The notes under the pieces were generated by a model. That model was given only the letters and a program-made list of their open reading frames with translations. It was not told the origin of the DNA and did not search any database. This document shows, one piece after another, positions 1 through 6,339 of a stretch of 8,337 nucleotides of DNA. The stretch comes from JAVWGW01 sp036655915 (GTDB lineage Bacteria > Actinomycetota > Coriobacteriia > Coriobacteriales > Eggerthellaceae), in NCBI GenBank assembly GCA_036655915.1, contig JAVVPE010000059.1:1-8337 (forward strand), written 5' to 3'. Position numbers and translations under genes: made by a program. How positions within the stretch are numbered: the stretch's first letter is position 1; the number at the start of each line of letters is the position of its first letter.

Positions 1-2
1 CT

Positions 3-302
3 ATGAGCAGCATAAAACCGATAACGGTCAACGTTGATGAGTTTTTGGCCCTCAACAAATATGAAGTCGACGAAGGCAGCGCCCACATCGAATTGGTGGA
101 AAACCCCGATGCCGAAGAATTTATGAAACTGGTGCGCCTGTGCCCGGCTGCCTTATACAAGATAGATGAGCAAGGTAAGCAATCCTTTGATTACGCCGGC
201 TGCCTGGAATGCGGCACCTGCCGCATAGCCTGCGGCGACACCATCATCAAAAAGTGGGAAAACCCCCAACCCACGATGGGCATCGAATACCGCTTCGGGT
301 AA
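3..302 (+). CDS. fixX: FixX-type ferredoxin-like protein
   Basis: This is a 99-residue iron-sulfur protein of the FixX family, which works with FixA/FixB (electron transfer flavoprotein) and FixC (flavoprotein quinone oxidoreductase) to move electrons to a reductase or quinone pool. The sequence shows a CPAALY segment (Cys47) and a YAGCLECGTCRIAC block with Cys67, Cys70, Cys73 and Cys77. Cys47 plus the CxxCxxC cysteines match the cluster ligands expected in FixX, and Cys77 is an additional cysteine. The C terminus (W-x2-P-x4-G ending RFG) also matches FixX proteins such as the E. coli one, which has nearly the same length. The ATG lies 2 nt from the window edge, so its ribosome binding site and the presumed upstream fixC cannot be seen. 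The protein is complete. It is followed by a stem-loop, consistent with being last in its operon. Family assignment is firm; the electron acceptor system is unknown. Confidence 0.93.
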   Translation: MSSIKPITVNVDEFLALNKYEVDEGSAHIELVENPDAEEFMKLVRLCPAALYKIDEQGKQSFDYAGCLECGTCRIACGDTIIKKWENPQPTMGIEYRFG

Positions 303-380
303 GCCAAAATAGGGCAAGGGAAGGTAAGCCCTGATAATACTCGGTAATTCCGTAAGCTAAAACAAAGAAAAGCACCCCCT

Positions 381-418
381 ACAACGCCTCTGTATCCCCG
401 GGAATACAGAGGCGTTGT
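381..418 (+). terminator. Stem-loop, probable fixX terminator
   Basis: A perfect 15-bp inverted repeat pairs 381-395 (ACAACGCCTCTGTAT) with 404-418 across an 8-nt loop. It sits 78 nt after fixX and about 100 nt before the next gene, where a terminator is expected. There is no real T-run after the right arm (only TTGTTGTG), so it is not a textbook rho-independent terminator in the + direction. Read on the - strand, a T-rich stretch (CTTTTCTTTG) follows several bases after the arm, but no - strand gene ends here. The stem is too long and perfect to be chance; the terminator role is inferred from its place. Confidence 0.6.
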
Positions 419-465
419 TGTGAAAGTGGTTTCCCTAAAAGGGCAATCATGGTACTGTTAATTAG

Positions 466-489
466 TTAAAGCTTATGGAATTAAAGCTT
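466..489 (+). repeat. 9-bp direct repeat in the leader of the EAL gene
   Basis: TTAAAGCTT occurs at 466-474 and again at 481-489, a spacing of 15 nt, inside an AT-rich patch (about 455-490) in an otherwise GC-rich region. Each copy contains the palindrome AAGCTT. It lies 26-49 nt upstream of the GTG at 515, where a promoter or operator for the downstream operon would be expected. I see no convincing -35/-10 pair, so it is recorded as a repeat with possible regulatory use only. Confidence 0.4.
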
Positions 490-503
490 GTTTGATGCAG
501 AAA

Positions 504-509
504 AGGAGG
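504..509 (+). promoter_or_regulatory. Ribosome binding site that sets the start of the EAL gene
   Basis: AGGAGG at 504-509 is a perfect Shine-Dalgarno core, 5 nt before the GTG at 515. It lies inside the longer reading frame that could begin at TTG 488, which has no such site in front of it. The ATG at 511 is in another frame and stops after five codons. This supports translation from GTG 515. Confidence 0.8.
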
Positions 510-514
510 GATGC

Positions 515-2833
515 GTGGGTTCGGGTAAGCAGCGAGGCAAACTTTTTGCCAAAGAAAACCGTGTTTACCTACTTACAGGTCTTCTTTTTTGCGTGCTCAC
601 CCTTGTGGTGGGCGCCGCTTGTTTTCAGTATTATGTTCACCTTCAAAGTACGGTCAAAACCGAAGCTGCTGGATATATGACAGAAATTTCCAAGCAGATG
701 GGCACCAATGCGCGCAAAAACATCGACGATAATTTTGCGGTATTGGGCACGGTGGCCGCAGTGCTTGAAGATCCTTCTGTCACTACCTATGGGCAGTTGC
801 AGCCCTTGCTAGAAAAACAGCGCGGCCTGTGGCACTATCAAAAGATGATGCTGGTCGATGCGGCGGGCGTTGCCTACGATGATCAGGGCAACACCGTCAT
901 GCTGCAAAGCACCGAATACCTGCGCGAAGCGGCCATCAAGCGGCAGCCTTCCTTGTCCACTTCGCAGGTTATAGCGGGGCAGGAAAGTGTCGTTTTCGCC
1001 ATCCCCTTAACCAATGTTGTTATTGAAGGCAAACAGATGCTTGCCTTGGCCACCAGTTATGACTTGGCCACATTCGATACCATTTTGTCCATGTCCGCTT
1101 TTGACGGGCAGGGCTATGCCCACATCGTACGCAACGACGGCACGGCTGTTATTCGCTCAAGTTCCCCCCTTGCCAAAGAATCCGGTTACAACATTTTAAG
1201 CTCGCTTTCTACGGGCACCATTGTGGACGGAAAATCATGGACCCAGGTCAAGGCCGATATTGCAGCGAGCAGGGGTGGGCAGGTTCAGTTCAGCATCGAA
1301 GGCAACCGTGAATACATGACGTATTTGCCCCTGGGCACGCAGGAATGGAGTCTGCTTACCTTTGTTCCCGTTTCGGTGGTTAATGCCAAATCCGATATTC
1401 TCATGAAGATTACCCTTTTGCTCAGCGGCTTTATCACGCTTGCCTTTGCGCTGCTGACGGTGTTTTTGATGCTGACCTTCTACCGCAGCAAGAAGCATCT
1501 TGAGCACATCGCCTATGTCGATCCAGTAACGGGCGGCAATACCATCCAGCGCTTTTACGATGAAGCTCACGACTGCTTGGAAGAATCCCGCCATGGGCAC
1601 CACGCGCTCGTTTACGTCAACATTGAAAAGTTTAAGCTGCTCAACGAACAGTTTGGCAAAGATGCCTGCGATGATATTCTGCGCAGTATTCAGCGGGGTA
1701 TCAAAACGGATTTGAGCCGGCAGGAGTGCATGGGTCGTCAATATGCGGATAGTTTCTGCGTGTTGGTGCGCTATGTCGATGAAGCCGCGCTGGCGCAGCG
1801 CTTCGATGTGTGGTGCACCAATGCCGTGCACGTTATGGAACAGCGCGGTTTTGCCTGGATACCCCTCACAATGAAGTTTGGCATATTCGTTATAGAAGAT
1901 GAAACCATGCCCTTCACGCTTATGATCGACCGCGCAAAACTTGCCCTGGTCGAAGCCCCTAACGTATTTCAGGGCAAGCTGCGCTATGCGCTGTACAACG
2001 AACATTTGCGTCAGCGTATCGTGCGCGAAAAGCAGCTGGAAGATCTGATGGAAGATGCGCTGGCAAACGAAGAGTTTCAGGTATACCTCCAGCCAAAATA
2101 CGCTGTGCAAACCGAACAGGTGGCCGGCGCAGAAGCGCTTGTGCGTTGGCAAAGCGCTTCGGAAGGGATGCTGTACCCCGACGAATTTATAACGCTGTTT
2201 GAAAAAAATGGATTCATCATCTCACTTGATTTTTGGGTGTTTGAACAGGTGTGCAAAACGCTGCGTCGGTGGATGGATGCGGGCGTTAAACCCTTCAAAA
2301 TATCGGTCAATTGTTCGCGCGTACACCTGCGGGATACCGATTTTATCAAGCACTACGAAGCCATTGCCGCAGCCTATGCGGTGCCCAAGTGCTACCTTGA
2401 AATCGAATTGACAGAAAACACGGTTTTTGAAGATGTCGCCCACCTTTCCTTAATTATCGATGAAATTCGCAGCGCTGGTTTCGGCTGTTCCATGGACGAT
2501 TTTGGCAGCGGTTATTCTTCTTTGAACCTAATTCAGGATATTCCGGTGGATACGCTCAAACTGGATAGGGTGTTTTTCAAAAGTGGTGCACAAGATGCCC
2601 AGCGCAGCGAAGCGGTGGTAAAAAGCGTCATAACTATGTCAAAGGCCCTTGAGATGGAAACGGTGGCAGAAGGTGTTGAGCACCAGTTCCAGGTGGATAT
2701 GCTTAAACGTTTGCACTGCGATTATATCCAAGGATACTTCTTTGCACGCCCCATGCCCATCGCAGAATTTGAACAGTTTGTGTTTGGGCGGGCTATTTTA
2801 GGCGGCGTGGATGCCCCCGGGAAGGATGCCTAA
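515..2833 (+). CDS. Membrane EAL-domain c-di-GMP phosphodiesterase with Cache-like sensor and degenerate GGDEF
   Basis: A 772-residue protein if started at GTG 515 (a TTG at 488 would add 9 residues). It has a transmembrane helix at about residues 17-41, an extracytoplasmic region at about 42-295 that looks like a double Cache sensor (weak motif GYAHIVRNDGTAVI), and a second helix at about 295-323. A GGDEF-fold domain follows at about 329-496, in which the signature is replaced by GRQYADSF (407-414) and the metal-site segment reads VNIEKFKLLNE, so cyclase activity is not expected. The EAL domain (about 506-759) looks catalytically intact: EAL at 540-542, Asn599, Glu631, Asp661-Asp662 in MDDFGSGYSSL, Lys682 in LKLD, Glu719 in AEGVE, and QGY at 739. 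The predicted reaction is hydrolysis of c-di-GMP to pGpG at the inner face of the membrane, controlled by an external ligand. The degenerate GGDEF may serve as a regulatory domain. The stop is 1 nt from the next start, implying co-translation with the lipoprotein gene. Confidence 0.92.
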   Translation: MGSGKQRGKLFAKENRVYLLTGLLFCVLTLVVGAACFQYYVHLQSTVKTEAAGYMTEISKQMGTNARKNIDDNFAVLGTVAAVLEDPSVTTYGQLQPLLEKQRGLWHYQKMMLVDAAGVAYDDQGNTVMLQSTEYLREAAIKRQPSLSTSQVIAGQESVVFAIPLTNVVIEGKQMLALATSYDLATFDTILSMSAFDGQGYAHIVRNDGTAVIRSSSPLAKESGYNILSSLSTGTIVDGKSWTQVKADIAASRGGQVQFSIEGNREYMTYLPLGTQEWSLLTFVPVSVVNAKSDILMKITLLLSGFITLAFALLTVFLMLTFYRSKKHLEHIAYVDPVTGGNTIQRFYDEAHDCLEESRHGHHALVYVNIEKFKLLNEQFGKDACDDILRSIQRGIKTDLSRQECMGRQYADSFCVLVRYVDEAALAQRFDVWCTNAVHVMEQRGFAWIPLTMKFGIFVIEDETMPFTLMIDRAKLALVEAPNVFQGKLRYALYNEHLRQRIVREKQLEDLMEDALANEEFQVYLQPKYAVQTEQVAGAEALVRWQSASEGMLYPDEFITLFEKNGFIISLDFWVFEQVCKTLRRWMDAGVKPFKISVNCSRVHLRDTDFIKHYEAIAAAYAVPKCYLEIELTENTVFEDVAHLSLIIDEIRSAGFGCSMDDFGSGYSSLNLIQDIPVDTLKLDRVFFKSGAQDAQRSEAVVKSVITMSKALEMETVAEGVEHQFQVDMLKRLHCDYIQGYFFARPMPIAEFEQFVFGRAILGGVDAPGKDA
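2820..2825 (+). promoter_or_regulatory. Ribosome binding site that sets the start of the lipoprotein gene
   Basis: GGAAGG at 2820-2825 lies 9 nt before ATG 2835. In-frame ATG codons at 2811 and 2826 are before or directly against this site. Starting at 2835 also gives a normal lipoprotein signal peptide (MAARTSRQVRVL, then a hydrophobic stretch). Confidence 0.6.
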
Positions 2834-2834
2834 A

Positions 2835-4757
2835 ATGGCGGCACGCACTAGTAGGCAGGTCAGGGTGCTTTCGTGCGGGTTGGCGCTGGTGTTGGCGTGC
2901 GCGGGCATGCTGGGGCTTCTGGCTTCCTGCGGCGCGCCCGCCGCACAGCAGTCTGCTTCGGCCGCTGATGTTGTATCGCAAAAGCCTTCCAACCCCGACA
3001 AAATTCAAGTGACCATGCTGGTAAAAAACGCCTTTTCCCTCAACGGCTTTGAGTGCGCGGCCGAAGAACATTTCCCCCAGCTCGACATTGTGCAGGTGGG
3101 CAATTTTTCTTCCGAGATGGGCATATCTGAATACGAAGCGCGCCTGTGCAACGGCGACATTCCCGACATCGTGATGACCTGGCCTTTGGATGTGGGCAAC
3201 CAGTATTGGGAAGATCAGCTGCTTGATTTGTCCGCTTTGCCCTTTACGGGAAAATACACGACAGCTATGCTCGACACCATTTCGCAGGAAGGCAAGCTGT
3301 TCTATTTGCCCGGGCCTTCGCAGCTGCGTGGCATCGTGTACAACAAGACGCTGTTTCAAGAAAACGGATGGGAAGTGCCCAGCGATTTTGAAAGCTTTGT
3401 GACGCTGTGTCAAACCATCGAAGCCAGCGGTCTGCGTTCGCTGCAGCTGGGGCTAGGCAACGAAGAAGTGCTGGATACCGCCTTTGTAGGCTATGGGTAT
3501 GAAAGCAGCTTTAGCACCCCCGAAGCCGCTCAGTGGCGGGCGGCTTACGACAAGGGCACGGGCAGTTTTGCCGATATGTGCACACCCGCGCTGGATACCT
3601 TTCAAACGCTTATCGATGCGGGCATACTGCAGCCCGCCGATCTGAATATCACCTATGCCGATAGGGAATACCAGCTGTTTTCGCGCAAGTGCGCCATGGT
3701 GGAAGATTCAGTTTTAATGACGCATATGGGCGAAGGAAGAACGGGCACCACCGACGAATTTGCTTTGATGCCGTTTTTTAACCCAGGAAATGAAAGCGAT
3801 TGGGCTCGCCTGTACCCGGTGTGCTATATCGGCGCCAATAAAAACTTGGCTGAAACGCAAAACAAAGAGAAGTACGATTTGGTCATGCAGCTGTTTGAAT
3901 ACATCAGCACACCCGAAGGCCAGGCGGCGCTCATCGGCGAAAACGGCACTATGGCTTCAAGCTTAAAGGGTGTTTTCCCTCAGGAAACCTCTGAAATCAA
4001 AGCGCTGCTTCCCGCGATCGAGCAGGGCAGAACGGCGGTGTTTCCCACGTTTGAACACGTACAGGGTGTTTTGCGCGAGGGCTTGGCCGGCATGGTGGCG
4101 GGAAAGTTTAGTGCCACCGATGTGATCCGCATGGTTGATGCGCAGAATGCTTTGCCGGTTGTTTCCACGCGCCCGCAAGTGCTGGGTCGTGCCAGCGCCG
4201 ATTTCACGATGATTGAAACGGGCAACTTTATCACCGACACCATGCGTGAAGAAACCGGCTGCGATGTGGCGCTTTTCCTGGATAATGGCAAAGATGGTCG
4301 CACAAATGGCAAAGGCGTCAGCGCGCGTTTTTACGAAGGCGAGCTGACGGCTGAAGATGTTGCGCGCGTGTACCCCGATGTGCGCCAGGGCGAAACGGGC
4401 GAAATGGTGAAGGGGTCCATGACGGGCGCCGATCTTTTGAACACGCTGGAATACGCCATTGCCGTGGACAACGACCAAACGGGCTGGTTCTATTACTTTT
4501 CGGGCCTGCGCATGGAATACGCCCCCGCAGCAGCGCCGGGCACCCGCATCCATTCCATTAAAGATGAACAAGGCCGCGCCATCGACCCCGAAAAAACCTA
4601 CACCATCGCCTTTATGGAAGGCAGCGTGCCCGCAGATTGCCTGATAACGCACGAAGGCACCGGTGTGTTGCTGCCTGATTTGCTGAAGAAAACTATCCAA
4701 CAACGCACCACCATAAGCCCCTCGGGCGATGGCCGCTTCGTGGTGGCACAACCCTAA
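2835..4757 (+). CDS. Lipoprotein: extracellular solute-binding domain fused to 5'-nucleotidase C-terminal-like domain
   Basis: This is a 640-residue predicted lipoprotein. Residues 1-32 form a signal peptide with a positive start, a hydrophobic core and the lipobox LASC, so Cys32 would be lipidated and the protein held on the outer face of the membrane. Residues from about 56 to 440 resemble family-1 (sugar-type) solute-binding proteins of ABC transporters, with the typical segment LPGPSQLRGIVYNKTLFQENG at about 158-178, PSDFESF, and YISTPEGQAALIGENG near 356-371. Residues from about 444 to 600 resemble the C-terminal domain of 5'-nucleotidases (UshA type): IETGNFITDTMRE at about 460-472, GVSARFYEGELTAEDVARVYP, GSMTGADLLNTLEYAI, and FYYFSGLRMEY near 552-562. 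The metallophosphatase domain that normally precedes this is absent, so no nucleotidase activity is expected. No ABC permease or ATPase gene is nearby. The gene starts 1 nt after the EAL gene, which suggests a sensing partner for that protein rather than a transporter component; this is inference. The ligand is unknown. Confidence 0.85.
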   Translation: MAARTSRQVRVLSCGLALVLACAGMLGLLASCGAPAAQQSASAADVVSQKPSNPDKIQVTMLVKNAFSLNGFECAAEEHFPQLDIVQVGNFSSEMGISEYEARLCNGDIPDIVMTWPLDVGNQYWEDQLLDLSALPFTGKYTTAMLDTISQEGKLFYLPGPSQLRGIVYNKTLFQENGWEVPSDFESFVTLCQTIEASGLRSLQLGLGNEEVLDTAFVGYGYESSFSTPEAAQWRAAYDKGTGSFADMCTPALDTFQTLIDAGILQPADLNITYADREYQLFSRKCAMVEDSVLMTHMGEGRTGTTDEFALMPFFNPGNESDWARLYPVCYIGANKNLAETQNKEKYDLVMQLFEYISTPEGQAALIGENGTMASSLKGVFPQETSEIKALLPAIEQGRTAVFPTFEHVQGVLREGLAGMVAGKFSATDVIRMVDAQNALPVVSTRPQVLGRASADFTMIETGNFITDTMREETGCDVALFLDNGKDGRTNGKGVSARFYEGELTAEDVARVYPDVRQGETGEMVKGSMTGADLLNTLEYAIAVDNDQTGWFYYFSGLRMEYAPAAAPGTRIHSIKDEQGRAIDPEKTYTIAFMEGSVPADCLITHEGTGVLLPDLLKKTIQQRTTISPSGDGRFVVAQP

Positions 4758-4761
4758 AGGA
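4756..4761 (+). promoter_or_regulatory. Ribosome binding site that sets the start of thiS
   Basis: AAAGGA at 4756-4761 overlaps the ATG at 4761 but lies 5 nt before the in-frame ATG at 4767. Starting at 4767 gives MIINGVA, which matches the usual beginning of ThiS proteins. Confidence 0.6.
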
Positions 4762-4766
4762 TGCTC

Positions 4767-4961
4767 ATGATAATAAACGGTGTGGCACGCGAAAATGCGT
4801 GTGGCTTAACGCTTGCGCAGTTCATTGCGCAAGAAGGCTTCGATAGCGCGCGGGTGGCCTGTGAACTTAACGGCGCAATTGTGGCGCGCGAACACTACGG
4901 CGATTGCCTGCTAGCCGAAGCCGACCGGCTTGAAATCGTCCACTTTGTAGGGGGCGGCTGA
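4767..4961 (+). CDS. thiS: Sulfur carrier protein ThiS
   Basis: A 64-residue ubiquitin-like protein beginning MIINGVA and ending FVGGG. The C-terminal Gly-Gly is the functional feature: ThiF adenylates it, it is then converted to a thiocarboxylate, and the sulfur is handed to ThiG for thiazole formation. The middle part (CELNGAIVAREHYGDCLLAEADRLEIVHFVGGG in two pieces: CELNGAIVAREHYGD and ADRLEIVHFVGGG) matches the ThiS pattern of N-x-x-I-V-x-R followed by D-x-L-E-I-V. Length is normal for the family. The start at 4767 is preferred to 4761 because of ribosome binding site spacing. It lies 9 nt after the lipoprotein gene and 1 nt before thiF, and cytoplasmic co-expression with thiF and thiG is expected. 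Confidence 0.93.
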   Translation: MIINGVARENACGLTLAQFIAQEGFDSARVACELNGAIVAREHYGDCLLAEADRLEIVHFVGGG

Positions 4962-4962
4962 T

Positions 4963-5535
4963 ATGGATGCGGCACTGCAAAGCGCGCGGGTGGCCATTGC
5001 CGGCTTGGGCGGCATCGGGTCGCACTGCGCGGTGTTTTTGGCGCGCTGCGGCGTAGGGGCTTTTCACCTGGTCGATTTTGATGTGGTGGACACAAGCAAT
5101 CTGCATCGCCAGCACTACTTTCCAGAAGATGTGGGCACGCTGAAAACCCAGGCCTTGGCCAAGCAGTTGCAGCGCATAAACCCCGGCGTTTGCCTCACGC
5201 TTGATACGCTGCGTGTTAGCCCCGAAAACGTGGCGGCGCTGTTTGCCCCTGATGCGCTGGTGTGCGAAGCCTTCGATGACCCCACGTCTAAGGCGCTGCT
5301 GGTAAATTCCGTGCTGCAAAACAGCCCGCACTCGCGCGTGGTGGCAACATCGGGCATGGCGGGTTTGGCGCCGGCAAACGATGTGTGCACGCGCGGCGTG
5401 GGCAGGCGGCTGTGGGTGTGCGGCGATGGCGTAAGCGGCGTGGCGCCCGACATGCCGCTTTTCGCACCCCGGGTGGCATTGTGTGCCGCCCACCAGGCAC
5501 ATCAGGTGCTACGTTTGATTTTAGAGGAAGACTAA
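4963..5535 (+). CDS. thiF: ThiS adenylyltransferase ThiF, short anaerobe type
   Basis: A 190-residue E1-like enzyme that activates the ThiS C terminus with ATP. A Rossmann-type nucleotide motif GLGGIGS is at 14-20, followed by the acidic strand LVDFDVVD (36-43), the NLHRQ segment with Arg49, and Lys61 in TLKTQ. These match the ATP-binding residues of the ThiF/MoeB family. Further family marks are CEAFDDP (101-107), ATSGMAG (128-134), WVCGDG (151-156) and APRV with a following CAAHQAHQ. It is shorter than E. coli ThiF (about 250 residues) and has no paired CxxC zinc motifs, which fits the short ThiF found with ThiS in clostridia and related anaerobes. Its ATG is 1 nt after the thiS stop and a G-rich stretch at the end of thiS (GGGGGCGG, 4950-4957) may act as the ribosome binding site. 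Strong support. Confidence 0.93.
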   Translation: MDAALQSARVAIAGLGGIGSHCAVFLARCGVGAFHLVDFDVVDTSNLHRQHYFPEDVGTLKTQALAKQLQRINPGVCLTLDTLRVSPENVAALFAPDALVCEAFDDPTSKALLVNSVLQNSPHSRVVATSGMAGLAPANDVCTRGVGRRLWVCGDGVSGVAPDMPLFAPRVALCAAHQAHQVLRLILEED

Positions 5536-5550
5536 GCGAAGGGAAGCACC

Positions 5551-6336
5551 GTGGAAACAAGGCATGACACCTGGTCGCTGGGCGGCCATACATTCACCTC
5601 TCGTTTCATTTTGGGGTCGGGCAAATACAGCCTTGACTTAATAGATGCCGCCGTGCGCTGCGCGGGTGCCGAAATGATAACCCTGGCGCTGCGGCGTGCC
5701 AACACGGCCCAGGCCGATAACATCATGGCCGCCATCCCGGCGCACATCACCCTTTTGCCTAACACCTCGGGGGCGCGCACGGCGCAAGAAGCGGTGCGCA
5801 TCGCGCGTTTGGCGCGCGAATTGGGCTGCGGCGATTTTGTGAAAGTCGAGGTCATACACGATGCGAAATATCTGCTGCCCGACAATCACGAAACGCTGCT
5901 GGCCACACAGCAGCTGGCCGATGAAGGCTTTATCGTGTTGCCCTATATGTACCCCGATTTAAGCCTGGCGCGTCAGCTTGCGGCAGCGGGCGCGGCAGCA
6001 ATCATGCCGCTTGGCGCCCCCATAGGGTCAAACAAAGGCCTGGTCACACGCGATTTCATCCAGATACTCATCGACGAAATAGACCTGCCCATCATTGTGG
6101 ATGCCGGCATTGGGGCACCTTCTCAGGCCTGTGCGGCCATGGAAATGGGCGCGGCAGCCATCATGGCCAACACCGCCATTGCCACAGCGGGCGATGTGGC
6201 CGCCATGGCAGGCGCCTTTGGGCAGGCCATTCAAGCGGGCCGTGCCGCGCACCTGGCAGGGCTGGGGCGCATCAGTGCCACGGCGCGCGCATCTTCGCCC
6301 CTTACGGGCTTTTTAGCTGAAGAAGAAGGGGAGTAG
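5551..6336 (+). CDS. thiG: Thiazole synthase ThiG
   Basis: A 261-residue TIM-barrel enzyme that condenses 1-deoxy-D-xylulose 5-phosphate, dehydroglycine and ThiS-thiocarboxylate into the thiazole phosphate carboxylate. Clear family blocks are SRFILGSGKY (17-26), LALRRAN (45-51), LLPNTSGARTAQEAVR (68-83), FVKVEVIHD (96-104), IMPLGAPIGSNKG (151-163), IIVDAGIGAPSQA (181-193) and ANTAIATAGD (206-215). Lys98 in VKVEV is the expected Schiff-base lysine for the sugar substrate. Length is normal. It starts with GTG 5551, supported by GAAGGGAAG at 5538-5546; no in-frame ATG is nearby. It is 15 nt after thiF and 3 nt before thiH, its partner in thiazole formation. Confidence 0.96.
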   Translation: METRHDTWSLGGHTFTSRFILGSGKYSLDLIDAAVRCAGAEMITLALRRANTAQADNIMAAIPAHITLLPNTSGARTAQEAVRIARLARELGCGDFVKVEVIHDAKYLLPDNHETLLATQQLADEGFIVLPYMYPDLSLARQLAAAGAAAIMPLGAPIGSNKGLVTRDFIQILIDEIDLPIIVDAGIGAPSQACAAMEMGAAAIMANTAIATAGDVAAMAGAFGQAIQAGRAAHLAGLGRISATARASSPLTGFLAEEEGE

Positions 6337-6339
6337 CCC

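Noticed and set aside
320..360. CTGATAATACTCGG resembles part of a TPP riboswitch
   Set aside because: Only a short similarity; the CUGAGA element and the GCCAGCG-type core are missing and the next gene is the EAL gene.
430..460. Sigma-70 promoter candidate with TACTGT as -10
   Set aside because: The match to consensus is poor and no clear -35 sits at the right distance.
303..487. Possible c-di-GMP riboswitch ahead of an EAL gene
   Set aside because: I looked for GEMM-type conserved segments (GGCAAACC with a tetraloop helix and a GCAAAGC-type second arm) and found none convincing.
1235..2152. 305-residue reading frame on the - strand inside the EAL gene
   Set aside because: It is fully antisense to a gene with clear domain motifs, has no recognisable family features and no ribosome binding site context; long antisense frames are common in GC-rich coding DNA.
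3963..4751. 262-residue reading frame on the - strand inside the lipoprotein gene
   Set aside because: Antisense to the nucleotidase-like domain, rich in His, Arg and Ala in a way typical of shadow translation, no motifs.
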